Assembly: GCA_017538775.1 (NCBI GenBank)
Contig: JAFYIF010000089.1
Location: 1-17,526, forward strand
Direction: 5' to 3'
DNA from: Oscillospiraceae bacterium
GTDB lineage: Bacteria; Bacillota; Clostridia; Oscillospirales; Oscillospiraceae
DNA: 17,526 nucleotides
Shown: positions 1 to 7,109 of the stretch, piece after piece
Layout: the number at the start of each line of letters is the position of its first letter
Numbering within the stretch: the first letter of the stretch is position 1
Notes under the pieces: generated by a model
What the model was told of the DNA's origin: nothing
What the model saw: only the letters and a program-made list of their open reading frames with translations
Database searches by the model: none
Made by a program: the position numbers and the translations under genes

Positions 1-34
1 CGTGGCATTTTTTACGATGTACGCTTGTTCCCCC

Positions 35-1468
35 TCACGGCTCCGCCGCCGCCACCGGCGCGGGCTCGTGCCCCAGCTGTCGGTCCAAAAACCGGATGGC
101 GCGGGGGAGGAAGAAGACCGCGCAGCCCAGGGCGGTCAGGGCTTCCGCGATGGGGAAGCTCCACCAGACGTTGCTCACCACGCCGGTGGTGCTGAGGAGC
201 AAAGCGGCGGGGACCAGGACCACCAGCTGGCGCAGCACGGAGACGAAGAAGGCGGAGAGGCTGCGGCCCAGGGCCTGGCAGAGGGAGATGGTGACGATGC
301 AGAAGCCCGCGAACAGGAAGCTGATGGAGATGATCCGCAGGGCGGGGACGCCGATCTCCAGCATCTGCGCCGAGGCGTTGAACATCCCCAGCAGCGGCCC
401 GGCCAGGAACTGGAAGACCAGGAAGCCCGCCGCCATCATCACGGTGGCGAACAGCACGCCGTAGCGGAAGGTGCGCAGGATGCGAGCGCGCTTCCTGGCC
501 CCGAAGTTGTAGCCGATAACCGGGATCAGGGCGTTGTTCAGGCCGAAGACCGGCATGAAGAAGAAGCTCTGGAGCTTGAAGTAGGAGCCGAAGACGGCCA
601 CGGCGGTGGAGCTGAAGGCCATCAGGATGCGGTTCAGGATGTAGTTGGTGACGGAGCTGACCCCCATCATCAGGATGGAGGGGAAGCCGATGCGGTAGAC
701 GCTGCGGACGATGAACCAGTCGGGCTTCAGGTCCCGGAGGGAGAAGCGCAGCTCCCGGTTGTGCAGATGGTGGAAGAGGAAGCCCGCTCCGGCGGCCAGG
801 GCCTGGCCGATGACCGTGGCTGTGGCGGCGCCGGCGGTGCCTAGCCCCAGGCCGAAGGGCATCTCGATCACGCCGAAGAGGTGATCCCCGGGATTCAGGA
901 TGAAGAAGGGGTCCAGGATGATGTTGGTGAAGGCCCCGATCATCTGGGTCCACATGGAGAAGCGGGTGCGGCCCGTGGACTGCAAAAAGCGCTCGGCGCA
1001 GAACTCCAGATAGATGAACAGGGAGACGATGGTGACGATGCGGAGATAGTCGTCGGTGTAGGCGCGGATGGACTCGCTGTCGGTCTGGGAGCGGACGAAG
1101 GCGTCGGCGAAAAAGACGCCGAAGGCCGCCATCAGCGCCCAGCAGCCCAGGGCCAGGATCACCGCGTTGCCCGCCACCTTCTGGGCCAGCCGCCGGTCCC
1201 CGCTGCCCAGGGCCCGGGAGATCAGGGCGCTGACGCCCACCCCGGTGCCGGTGCCCAGGCCGATCAGGATGTTCTGGGCGGGGAAGGCCAGGCTCAGGGC
1301 GGAGAGGCAGTCCTCCGACACCTGGGCCACATAGATGCTGTCCACCACGTTGTACAGCGCCTGCACGATCATGGAGAGCATCATCGGCACCGCCATGCTC
1401 AGCAGCAGCCGCCCCTCGTGCATCTCTCCCATCCGGCTGGGGTCCAGCCGCTTGGCCACGTTTGCCAT
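35..1468 (-). CDS. MATE family multidrug/cation efflux transporter
   Basis: The 477-residue product is almost entirely hydrophobic, with about twelve predicted membrane segments, which is the usual size and form of MATE (MatE) antiporters that expel drugs or metabolites using a Na+ or H+ gradient. The first repeat contains the typical stretch PMMLSMIVQALYNVVDSIYV at about residues 28-47, and the second repeat begins near residue 260 (IGFPSILMMGVSS). The substrate cannot be read from sequence. The start at 1468 is supported by AAAGGAG about 7 bases upstream and by a good sigma-A promoter further upstream; a longer reading in another frame is only a shadow. The gene is transcribed alone and its stop lies 34 bases from the window edge, so its terminator is not visible. 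Family assignment is secure; the specific role is unknown. Confidence 0.95.
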   Translation of the reverse strand: MANVAKRLDPSRMGEMHEGRLLLSMAVPMMLSMIVQALYNVVDSIYVAQVSEDCLSALSLAFPAQNILIGLGTGTGVGVSALISRALGSGDRRLAQKVAGNAVILALGCWALMAAFGVFFADAFVRSQTDSESIRAYTDDYLRIVTIVSLFIYLEFCAERFLQSTGRTRFSMWTQMIGAFTNIILDPFFILNPGDHLFGVIEMPFGLGLGTAGAATATVIGQALAAGAGFLFHHLHNRELRFSLRDLKPDWFIVRSVYRIGFPSILMMGVSSVTNYILNRILMAFSSTAVAVFGSYFKLQSFFFMPVFGLNNALIPVIGYNFGARKRARILRTFRYGVLFATVMMAAGFLVFQFLAGPLLGMFNASAQMLEIGVPALRIISISFLFAGFCIVTISLCQALGRSLSAFFVSVLRQLVVLVPAALLLSTTGVVSNVWWSFPIAEALTALGCAVFFLPRAIRFLDRQLGHEPAPVAAAEP

Positions 1469-1506
1469 GCGATCGCTCCTTTGTGTGTTGAAAGGTGAGT
1501 GCCCCC

Positions 1507-1535
1507 ATTATACATGCTTCGCGCCGGATAGACAA
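1507..1535 (-). promoter_or_regulatory. Sigma-A promoter of the MATE gene
   Basis: Read on the minus strand, TTGTCT (1530-1535) is followed by a 17-base spacer and a perfect TATAAT (1507-1512), about 38 bases before the start codon. Confidence 0.75.
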
Positions 1536-1558
1536 GAGCAACCGGGCCGCAATTCGTG

Positions 1559-1586
1559 AAAAAACGCCCCCGCGTGCGCGGAGGCG
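1559..1586 (-). terminator. Rho-independent terminator after thioredoxin gene
   Basis: Arms 1565-1574 and 1577-1586 form a GC-rich stem followed on the minus strand by six T (complement of A 1559-1564). The one imperfect pair is a U-G wobble in minus-strand RNA but a C-A mismatch in plus-strand RNA, which supports the minus orientation and assignment to the thioredoxin gene ending at 1603. Confidence 0.75.
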
Positions 1587-1602
1587 CTTTCTTTTGCCCG
1601 GC

Positions 1603-1911
1603 TCAGCCGATCAGCTTTTCGATCTCGCTTCTGGGGACGACGCCCACGGTGCTGCCCACGGGCTGGCCGTTGCGGAAGGCGATCAGGGTGGGGATCGCGC
1701 TGACCCGGTAGGTCATGGCGAGCTGGGGCTGCTCGTCCACGTTGACCTTGCCGAATTTGGCCTTGCCCGCGTACTCCTCACTGAGCTGGTCCACCAGGGG
1801 AGAGAGCATCCGGCAGGGGCCGCACCAGCTGGCCCAGAAGTCCACAAGGACGGGGACGGTGGCGTTTTTGACTTCCTGTTCAAAGTTCTGCGCGGTCAGT
1901 TCGATGGTCAT
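1603..1911 (-). CDS. trxA: Thioredoxin
   Basis: This 102-residue protein is a full-length classical cytoplasmic thioredoxin, a protein-disulfide reductase recycled by thioredoxin reductase. The active site WCGPC lies at residues 29-33 after the typical VDFWASW strand, and the conserved cis-proline is at residue 74 in SAIPTL. The length matches the family (about 105). AAAGGAA lies about 9 bases upstream of the ATG, a moderate ribosome binding site. It has its own promoter and terminator, although it starts only 74 bases after the azlD stop and no terminator is seen in that gap, so read-through from azlCD is possible. No thioredoxin reductase gene is in the window. Nothing unusual. Confidence 0.97.
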   Translation of the reverse strand: MTIELTAQNFEQEVKNATVPVLVDFWASWCGPCRMLSPLVDQLSEEYAGKAKFGKVNVDEQPQLAMTYRVSAIPTLIAFRNGQPVGSTVGVVPRSEIEKLIG

Positions 1912-1939
1912 GGCATTGGTTTCCTTTCATTTTTCAAAT

Positions 1940-1969
1940 AGTATATCACAGACTTGGGGGGAAATGCAA
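1940..1969 (-). promoter_or_regulatory. Sigma-A promoter of trxA (extended -10)
   Basis: On the minus strand, TTGCAT (1964-1969), an 18-base spacer ending in CTGTGA, and TATACT (1940-1945). The TGTGA just before the -10 fits the TRTGN extended -10 motif of Gram-positive promoters. Confidence 0.65.
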
Positions 1970-1985
1970 GAGATATCGAGCGTCT

Positions 1986-2318
1986 CTACAAAAGCGTCCC
2001 CGTCCGGAGCCACTCGGCCAAAAACACGGCGGCGCAGCAGGCGGCGGCTACGGGGAACAGCCCCGCTCCCGCCCAGGCCAGGGCCACCCCCACCGCCAGC
2101 GCCGCCAGCCCCGGCAGCAGCTGCATGAGCGGCGCGTTCAGGTCCCCCAGAATGGCCGGGAAGGTCATCACGGCCAGGGTGACGTAGGGGACATAGTAGA
2201 GGAACGAGCGCAGAAAGCGGCTTTCGATCTGGCGGCGGATCAGGGTCAGGGGCAGGACCCGCACCGCGTAGGTGACGGCGGCCATCAGGAAGATGTAGAC
2301 ATAGACGTTCCCGCTCAT
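1986..2318 (-). CDS. azlD: AzlD family branched-chain amino acid exporter, small subunit
   Basis: The 110-residue product has about four membrane segments and the AzlD form, including an early AVRVLPLTLIRR motif near residues 18-29. AzlD is the small partner of AzlC; together they form an exporter of branched-chain amino acids or analogues in the cytoplasmic membrane. Its ATG (2316-2318) overlaps the azlC stop codon in an ATGA arrangement, a sign of translational coupling and equal production of the two subunits. Length is normal for the family. The exact substrate is inferred from the family, not visible here. Confidence 0.93.
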   Translation of the reverse strand: MSGNVYVYIFLMAAVTYAVRVLPLTLIRRQIESRFLRSFLYYVPYVTLAVMTFPAILGDLNAPLMQLLPGLAALAVGVALAWAGAGLFPVAAACCAAVFLAEWLRTGTLL

Positions 2319-3055
2319 GCCGCGCCCCCTTCCGCGTCCTCTTTCACCGGGAAACAGGCGGCGGCCAGGCCGGAGATCACCACGGTCAGGAGCAGGGTCC
2401 GGGTGCCCGCCGACAGGCCGGAGAACAGGGGCAGGACCGTGAAGGCCAGGCTGGCGGCAAAGCTCAGCGGCACCAGCACCCCCACCACCCGGTTCTCCTT
2501 GGCCGGGGGGATGATGATCGCCAGGAACATGCCGAAGATCGCCACACTGAGGGCCGTCACCACCCGCCCGGGCAGCACGTCCCCGGCCAGGATGCCCACG
2601 GCGGTGCCCACGGACCAGCCGGGCATGGCCACGGCGAAGGCCCCGTAGAGATACACCGGGTCCAGATACCCCGGCTGGGCAATGGCCAGCCCGAACAGCT
2701 CGTCCGTCACGTCGAAGCCCACCAGAAAGCGGTGGAAAAAGGGCGTCTCCGGCGAAAACTTCTGGCTGAGCGCGCAGCTCATCAGCAGATAGCGGGCGTT
2801 GGTGACCAGAATCACCAGCGCCAGCTCCAGATACCCGGCCCCGGCGGCCATCAGCGCAAAACCGGCGTACTCCCCGGCGGAGGCGTTGTTCAGCAGACTG
2901 GCGAGAAAGCCCTGAACGGCGCTGAGTCCGATGCCCCCGGCGGCGATGCCGAGGGAGAAGGACACGGCCAGATACCCCAGGCCGATGGGGACCCCGTCCC
3001 GCATCCCGCGCAGGAAGCGCCGGGGCCGGGAGGGGAGAGGTTGGGTGGTGGTCAT
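2315..3055 (-). CDS. azlC: AzlC family branched-chain amino acid exporter, large subunit
   Basis: The 246-residue membrane protein carries AzlC family signatures: an N-terminal GVPIGLGYLAVSFSLGI segment (about residues 21-37), NARYLLMS at 86-93 and FDVTDELF at 114-121. AzlC is the large subunit of a branched-chain amino acid exporter with AzlD, which follows with a 4-base overlap. An open frame runs upstream to 3241, but the start at 3055 is chosen because GGAG lies 8 bases before it, the promoter -10 lies at 3110-3115 (inside the longer frame), and the extra residues are arginine-rich and not membrane-like. No Lrp-type regulator gene is adjacent, unlike the B. subtilis azl operon. Confidence 0.93.
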   Translation of the reverse strand: MTTTQPLPSRPRRFLRGMRDGVPIGLGYLAVSFSLGIAAGGIGLSAVQGFLASLLNNASAGEYAGFALMAAGAGYLELALVILVTNARYLLMSCALSQKFSPETPFFHRFLVGFDVTDELFGLAIAQPGYLDPVYLYGAFAVAMPGWSVGTAVGILAGDVLPGRVVTALSVAIFGMFLAIIIPPAKENRVVGVLVPLSFAASLAFTVLPLFSGLSAGTRTLLLTVVISGLAAACFPVKEDAEGGAA

Positions 3056-3109
3056 GGTTGGTTCTCCGTTTCGGGTGGATTTTGGGAAAAGCCGCAGGTC
3101 GGTACCCCC

Positions 3110-3138
3110 ATCATACGACCAGCCCCGCCCGATTGCAA
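3110..3138 (-). promoter_or_regulatory. Sigma-A promoter of azlCD
   Basis: On the minus strand, TTGCAA (3133-3138), a 17-base spacer and TATGAT (3110-3115), 55 bases before the chosen azlC start. It also argues against the longer azlC start at 3241. Confidence 0.65.
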
Positions 3139-3184
3139 GGACATTTGTTTCTCTCTTTTCCTTCCCCGTCCCGTTTGCCGGATG

Positions 3185-3213
3185 CACCCGGCGCTGCGCG
3201 GGAGCATAGGATG
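3185..3213 (+). promoter_or_regulatory. Possible sigma-K-like promoter of the DUF11 gene
   Basis: CACC (3185-3188), exactly 16 bases, then CATAGGATG (3205-3213). This resembles the B. subtilis sigma-K pattern mACm-N16-CATAnnnTA with one mismatch at the last base. No convincing sigma-A promoter was seen in the gap. Short motifs of this kind arise by chance, so this is tentative. Confidence 0.35.
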
Positions 3214-3217
3214 CTGC

Positions 3218-3236
3218 GGGAGACGGTCGGTCTCCC
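3218..3236 (+). promoter_or_regulatory. Leader hairpin upstream of the DUF11 gene
   Basis: GGGAGAC (3218-3224), loop GGTCG, GTCTCCC (3230-3236): a perfect 7-bp stem that can be lengthened by three pairs past a bulge. It would lie at the very 5' end of a transcript from the proposed promoter and could stabilise the mRNA; no T-tract follows, so it is not a terminator. Confidence 0.45.
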
Positions 3237-3276
3237 TGCAAGGCAACTATGATTCGATCGGAGGAATCCTTTCACC

Positions 3277-4128
3277 ATGGCATTCTTTACGAACTATGCC
3301 ACGCTGTCCTATCAGGGCGGGACGCAGGTCTCCAACACCGTGACCGGCGAGCTGCTGGACGTGGTCAGCGTGGTCAAGACGGCGCTGGCGGAGCAGTACG
3401 CCCCGGGGGACACCCTGGCCTATGCCGTCACGATCCTGAACCGGGGGAGCACCCCGGTCAGCAACCTGACCCTCACCGACGACCTGGGCGCTTACCAGTT
3501 GAACGGGGTGACGGTCTATCCCCTGAATTACCGGGAGGGCAGTCTGCGCTATCTGGTCAACGGCGTGGCCCAGCCCCTGCCCGCCGTGCCGACGGCGGAC
3601 ACCCTGCAGATCCCCGGGCTGGAGATCCCCGCCGGGGGACAGGCGACGCTGCTGTACCAGGCGGATGTCACGAACATGGCCCCGCTGGGCGCGGAGGGCG
3701 CCATCGACAACACCGCCACCCTCAGCGGCGGGGGTCTGGCCCAGAGCCGCAGCGCCAGCGCCCAGGTCCCGGCGGCGGAGGGGGCGGTGCTGCGCCTGAG
3801 CAAGGCCGTGTCCCCCGCCGTGGTCATGCCCGACGAGACCCTGACCTACACCTTCACGCTGGAGAACCTGGGCCCGGCAGCCTCGCCCGCCGACCTGGTG
3901 CTGGCCGACAGCTTCCAGCCGCCGCTCCAGGGCCTGAGCGTCAGCTTCAACGGGACGCCCTGGACCCAGGGCGTGAACTACAGCTACGACCCGGCCACCG
4001 GGGCCTTCGCCACCCTGCCCGGACAGCTCAGCGTCCCCGCCGCCGTCTACACCCAGGGGACGGACGGGAGCTGGACCGTCCAGCCGGGGCTGTCCGCCCT
4101 CAGCGTGTCCGGCACGCTGGGCACATAA
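3277..4128 (+). CDS. DUF11-type repeat protein, function unknown
   Basis: The 283-residue product starts MAFFTNYATLSYQGG and contains two conserved-repeat (DUF11-like, Ig-type beta-sandwich) units at about residues 31-165 and 170-283. Each opens with a K-(T/A)-V/A lead, a PGDTLAYAVTILNRG or PDETLTYTFTLENLG strand, and an L-x-DxL or L-ADSF segment. Such domains are usually in surface proteins, yet this one has no signal peptide, no LPXTG motif and no membrane segment, so it is cytoplasmic as read or reaches a surface by another route such as the spore coat. The start has GGAGG 12 bases upstream, rather far. It lies divergent from azlC, alone in its unit. Codon use is strongly GC-rich like its neighbours. 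Family placement is fair; the role is unknown. Confidence 0.8.
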   Translation: MAFFTNYATLSYQGGTQVSNTVTGELLDVVSVVKTALAEQYAPGDTLAYAVTILNRGSTPVSNLTLTDDLGAYQLNGVTVYPLNYREGSLRYLVNGVAQPLPAVPTADTLQIPGLEIPAGGQATLLYQADVTNMAPLGAEGAIDNTATLSGGGLAQSRSASAQVPAAEGAVLRLSKAVSPAVVMPDETLTYTFTLENLGPAASPADLVLADSFQPPLQGLSVSFNGTPWTQGVNYSYDPATGAFATLPGQLSVPAAVYTQGTDGSWTVQPGLSALSVSGTLGT

Positions 4129-4148
4129 GAAACGACAATGTCACCGAA

Positions 4149-4169
4149 GGGGGCCGCAGCGCGGCCCCC
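4149..4169 (+). terminator. Perfect GC hairpin after the DUF11 gene, weak terminator
   Basis: GGGGGCCGC, loop AGC, GCGGCCCCC: a perfect 9-bp stem 20 bases after the stop. No T-tract follows directly, so it may be a weak terminator or an mRNA 3' stabiliser. Confidence 0.45.
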
Positions 4170-4249
4170 GATTGGACGCGAAACCCCATTCCCTTTTTCC
4201 GCATTTCGTGATAAACTGACCCAAACAAAGGCGAAAGGAGCGAAAGCCC

Positions 4250-6115
4250 ATGGCCGGACCGGGCGGACGGGGACTGGGGCCCCGGGGATTTTTGACCGAG
4301 GAAGAGAAGAACAACATGCCGAAGGTGACGGGGGCGCTGCTGAAACGCATCCTGTCCTATCTGAGACCCTACTGGAAGCAGTTCCTGCTGGTGTTCGCGG
4401 CGATTCTGCTGTCCGCCGGGGTGGGGCTGCTGCCCAGCATCATCACCGGGCGCATCGTGGACGAGGCGCTGATCGGGCGGGACATGGCGCTGCTCATCCG
4501 ACTGCTGCTCATGGCCTTCGTCACCCTGGCGCTGAGTCAGGTCATCGGCGTGGTGGAGAGCTACGTCAACGCCTGGATCAGCCAGCGCATCATCTTTGAC
4601 ATGAAAAACCAGATGTACGACCACCTGCAGCACATGCCCCACGCCTTTTTCACCGGGGAGCGGCAGGGCGACATCATCACCCGGATGAACACGGACATCT
4701 CCGGCGTCTCCACCGTGATCTCCGGCACCCTCAGCAGCATCGTCAGCAACGTGGCCGTGACGGTGACGACGCTGATCGCGCTCTTTTCCATGAGCTGGCA
4801 GCTGGCGCTGGTGGGCATCGTGGTGATCCCGCTGCTGATTTTGCCCACCCGCACCGTGGGCCGCACCCGCTGGCAGCTGCTGAAGGAGAGCCAGGAGAAG
4901 AACGACGAGATGAACCAGCTCATCAACGAGACCCTCTCCGTCTCTGGCTCCCTGCTGGTGAAGCTCTTCACGCGGGAGCAGCGGGAGTATGCGCGCTTCG
5001 TGGAGGTCAACGAACAGGTCACGCGCCTGAGCCTCCGGGAGAAGCGCAGCGGCAAGTGGTTCATGGTGGTCATGGGGATGTTCACCCAGCTGGGGCCGCT
5101 GCTGATCTACTTCGCCGGGGGCTGGTTTATCATCCGCCATGTGGACTCCGCCCTGACCGTGGGCACCATCACCGCCACCGTGGCCCTGATCAACCGGCTC
5201 TACCGCCCGGTGGAGAGCCTCCTGAACCTCCAGGTGGACTTCACCCGCTCCCTGGCCCTGTTCACCCGCATCTTCGACTACTTCGACATGGAGATCGCCA
5301 TCCAGAGCCCCAAAAACGGCAAAAAGCCCCCGGTCAAGCGGGGGGACATCCGCTATGAGCATGTGGCCTTCTCCTACAGCCCGGACAAGCCCCTGCTGAC
5401 CGACGTGGACTTCACCGTGCCCGCCGGGAAGCTCTACGCCATCGTGGGGCCCTCCGGCTCCGGGAAAAGCACGGTGGTGAACCTGATCCCCCGGCTCTAC
5501 GACGTGGACGCGGGTGCCGTCACCGTGGCCGGGGTGGACGTGCGGGACTTCGACCTTGCCTATCTCCGCTCCCGCATCGGCGTGGTGACCCAGGACACCT
5601 ATCTGTTCAACGGGACCATCCGGGAAAACCTGCGCTACGCCAAACCCGACGCCACGCAGGCCGAGCTGGAGGCCGCCTGCCGCGCCGCCAGCATCCACGA
5701 CTTCATCGTGAACCAGCCCGAGGGTTACGACACCCAGGTGGGCAACCGCGGGCTCAAACTCTCCGGCGGGGAGAAGCAGCGCATCTCCATCGCCCGGGTG
5801 ATTCTGAAAAATCCGGATATCCTGATCCTGGACGAGGCCACCAGCGCCCTGGACTCCATCTCCGAAACCGCCATCCAGGGGGCGCTGGAGGGCCTGATGC
5901 AGGGGCGCACCAGCCTGGTCATCGCCCACCGGCTCAGCACGATTTTGAAAGCCGACCGCATCCTGGTCGTGGCCAATGGCCGGATCGCGGAGTCCGGCGG
6001 CCACGAGGAACTCCTGGCCCGGGGCGGCGTCTACCGGGAGCTGTACGAGACCCAGTTCCGCGCCGTGCTGGACAGCGAGGACGAGGCCGACGACCCCAGC
6101 AGCTGGCAGTTCTGA
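4250..6115 (+). CDS. ABC exporter half-transporter (fused membrane and ATPase domains)
   Basis: The 621-residue protein has an N-terminal six-helix exporter membrane domain (about residues 40-320) and a C-terminal ATPase domain (about 365-600). Walker A GPSGSGKST is at 400-408, Q-loop Q448, signature LSGGEKQR at 504-511, Walker B ILILDEA at 524-530 with the catalytic Glu present, and the H-loop His at 560. All catalytic elements are intact, so it could work as a homodimer; many Firmicute relatives come as pairs, but no partner is adjacent. The first ATG at 4250 has AGGAG 9 bases upstream; a second ATG at 4316 has a weaker site. The MAGPGGRG leader is common in clostridial members. Substrate (drug, lipid or peptide) cannot be read. 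No clear sigma-A promoter was found in the short gap before it. Confidence 0.95.
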   Translation: MAGPGGRGLGPRGFLTEEEKNNMPKVTGALLKRILSYLRPYWKQFLLVFAAILLSAGVGLLPSIITGRIVDEALIGRDMALLIRLLLMAFVTLALSQVIGVVESYVNAWISQRIIFDMKNQMYDHLQHMPHAFFTGERQGDIITRMNTDISGVSTVISGTLSSIVSNVAVTVTTLIALFSMSWQLALVGIVVIPLLILPTRTVGRTRWQLLKESQEKNDEMNQLINETLSVSGSLLVKLFTREQREYARFVEVNEQVTRLSLREKRSGKWFMVVMGMFTQLGPLLIYFAGGWFIIRHVDSALTVGTITATVALINRLYRPVESLLNLQVDFTRSLALFTRIFDYFDMEIAIQSPKNGKKPPVKRGDIRYEHVAFSYSPDKPLLTDVDFTVPAGKLYAIVGPSGSGKSTVVNLIPRLYDVDAGAVTVAGVDVRDFDLAYLRSRIGVVTQDTYLFNGTIRENLRYAKPDATQAELEAACRAASIHDFIVNQPEGYDTQVGNRGLKLSGGEKQRISIARVILKNPDILILDEATSALDSISETAIQGALEGLMQGRTSLVIAHRLSTILKADRILVVANGRIAESGGHEELLARGGVYRELYETQFRAVLDSEDEADDPSSWQF

Positions 6116-6126
6116 GGGACAGGCAG

Positions 6127-6178
6127 AGGGGAAGCCATGCAAGACCGCGTGCGCGGTTTTCCCTGGCTTCCCCTTTTT
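6127..6178 (+). terminator. Rho-independent terminator after the ABC transporter gene
   Basis: Outer arms AGGGGAAGCCA (6127-6137) and TGGCTTCCCCT (6164-6174) are perfectly complementary, with an inner hairpin ACCGCG/CGCGGT (6144-6157) and a run of five T (6174-6178). Confidence 0.85.
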
Positions 6179-6196
6179 GCGCCCCGCCCCCTGTCC

Positions 6197-6225
6197 GCAT
6201 GATTTCCCCCTCCCGCGCATAGAAT
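6197..6225 (+). promoter_or_regulatory. Candidate sigma-E-type sporulation promoter of the pdaB-like gene
   Basis: GCATGAT (6197-6203), a 14-base spacer and CATAGAAT (6218-6225). The B. subtilis sigma-E pattern is KMATATT-N14-CATACAHT; this site matches 5 of 7 and 7 of 8 with the right spacing. It lies 49 bases before the start of a gene whose family is mother-cell expressed in B. subtilis. Confidence 0.5.
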
Positions 6226-6274
6226 GGCCTGCAAGGCGGCCCCGCCGGGGCAATTGAGTGCAGGGAGGCGCAAC

Positions 6275-7042
6275 ATGGAGGAACAGGGAAAATACAACCG
6301 GAGCTTTCTCGGCAGTGTGATGCTGGCGCTGGCCGTGGCGCTGCTGTTCGTGGCGGCGGCTACGCCGTCGTTCATCTCGGCGGCGGCGATGAAGGACCGG
6401 AAGCTGCCGGTCTACAGCGTGGAGCGGGACGACAAGTGCCTGAGTCTGACCTTTGACGCGGCCTGGGGCAACGAGGACACCCAGACCCTGATCGACATCC
6501 TGGCCCGCTATGAGGTGAAGGCCACCTTCTTCGTGGTGGGCTTCTGGGCGGAAAAATACCCGGAGAGCGTCCGGGCGCTGCATGAGGCGGGGCACGAGGT
6601 GATGACCCACTCCGACGACCACGCCCACTTCAACCAGCTCACCCACCAGCAGATCGTCGACAACCTGAACGCCGGCTGCGACAAGATCGAGGCCGTCACC
6701 GGCGTCCGCCCCACGCTGTTCCGCGCCCCCTACGGGGAGTACAACGACCTGGTGGTGCAGACGGCGGAGGACCTGGGCCTGACCACGATCCAGTGGGACG
6801 TGGACTCCCTGGACTGGAAGGACCTGCCCGCCGGGGAGATCAGCCGGAGGGTGACAGAGTCCGTCCGGGACGGGAGCATCGTCCTCTTCCACAACGCCGC
6901 CCTCCACACCCCGGAGGCCCTGCCGGAGATCATCGAGACCCTCCTGAGCCGGGGCTACCGCATCGTCCCGGTCAGTGAGCTGCTGCTGCGGGGGGACTAT
7001 GTGGTGGACCACACGGGGCGAATGCGGGCAGCGGGGGGCTGA
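6275..7042 (+). CDS. pdaB: PdaB-like sporulation polysaccharide deacetylase
   Basis: The 255-residue protein has a short basic N-terminus, one membrane segment or uncleaved signal (about residues 12-38), and a NodB-type deacetylase domain. Visible motifs are TFDAAWG at 59-65 (catalytic-base Asp61; the usual second Asp is Ala, as in PdaB-type TFDISWG), metal ligands H112 and H116 in THSDDHAHF, RAPYGEY at 150-156, WDVDSLDW at 174-181 and the general-acid region with H206 in LFHNAALHT. PdaB family proteins act in spore peptidoglycan or cortex maintenance. The TFDxxWG pattern favours PdaB over cell-wall PgdA types. The start at 6275 is preferred over 6224 because AGGGAGG lies 6 bases upstream. 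It stands alone between two terminators. Confidence 0.88.
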   Translation: MEEQGKYNRSFLGSVMLALAVALLFVAAATPSFISAAAMKDRKLPVYSVERDDKCLSLTFDAAWGNEDTQTLIDILARYEVKATFFVVGFWAEKYPESVRALHEAGHEVMTHSDDHAHFNQLTHQQIVDNLNAGCDKIEAVTGVRPTLFRAPYGEYNDLVVQTAEDLGLTTIQWDVDSLDWKDLPAGEISRRVTESVRDGSIVLFHNAALHTPEALPEIIETLLSRGYRIVPVSELLLRGDYVVDHTGRMRAAGG

Positions 7043-7066
7043 GTCCGGAAGCTCGCGTGGACACGA

Positions 7067-7101
7067 AAAGCGGCCCGGCGCTCTCTCTGCCTGGCCGCTT
7101 T
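7067..7101. terminator. Bidirectional terminator between converging genes
   Basis: AAAGCGGCC (7067-7075) and GGCCGCTTT (7093-7101) form a 9-bp perfect stem with a 17-base loop, between the plus-strand pdaB-like gene and the minus-strand rloB-like gene. T-runs are three bases on plus and four on minus, so it is modest on both strands. Confidence 0.6.
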
Positions 7102-7109
7102 GTCCGGCG

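Noticed and set aside
2..844. Long plus-strand open frame across the MATE gene region
   Set aside because: It is antisense to a clear MATE transporter, has biased low-complexity composition (Gly, Asp, Glu, Gln, His), and is the usual high-GC shadow frame.
3207..3253. Sigma-A promoter for the DUF11 gene at TAGGAT (3207) or TATGAT (3248)
   Set aside because: Neither has a -35-like hexamer at 16-18 bases, and the second would overlap the ribosome binding site region.
4170..4249. Sigma-A promoter for the ABC transporter gene
   Set aside because: Only a poor pair (TTCCCT with TAAACT) can be drawn at the right spacing; too weak to report as a feature.
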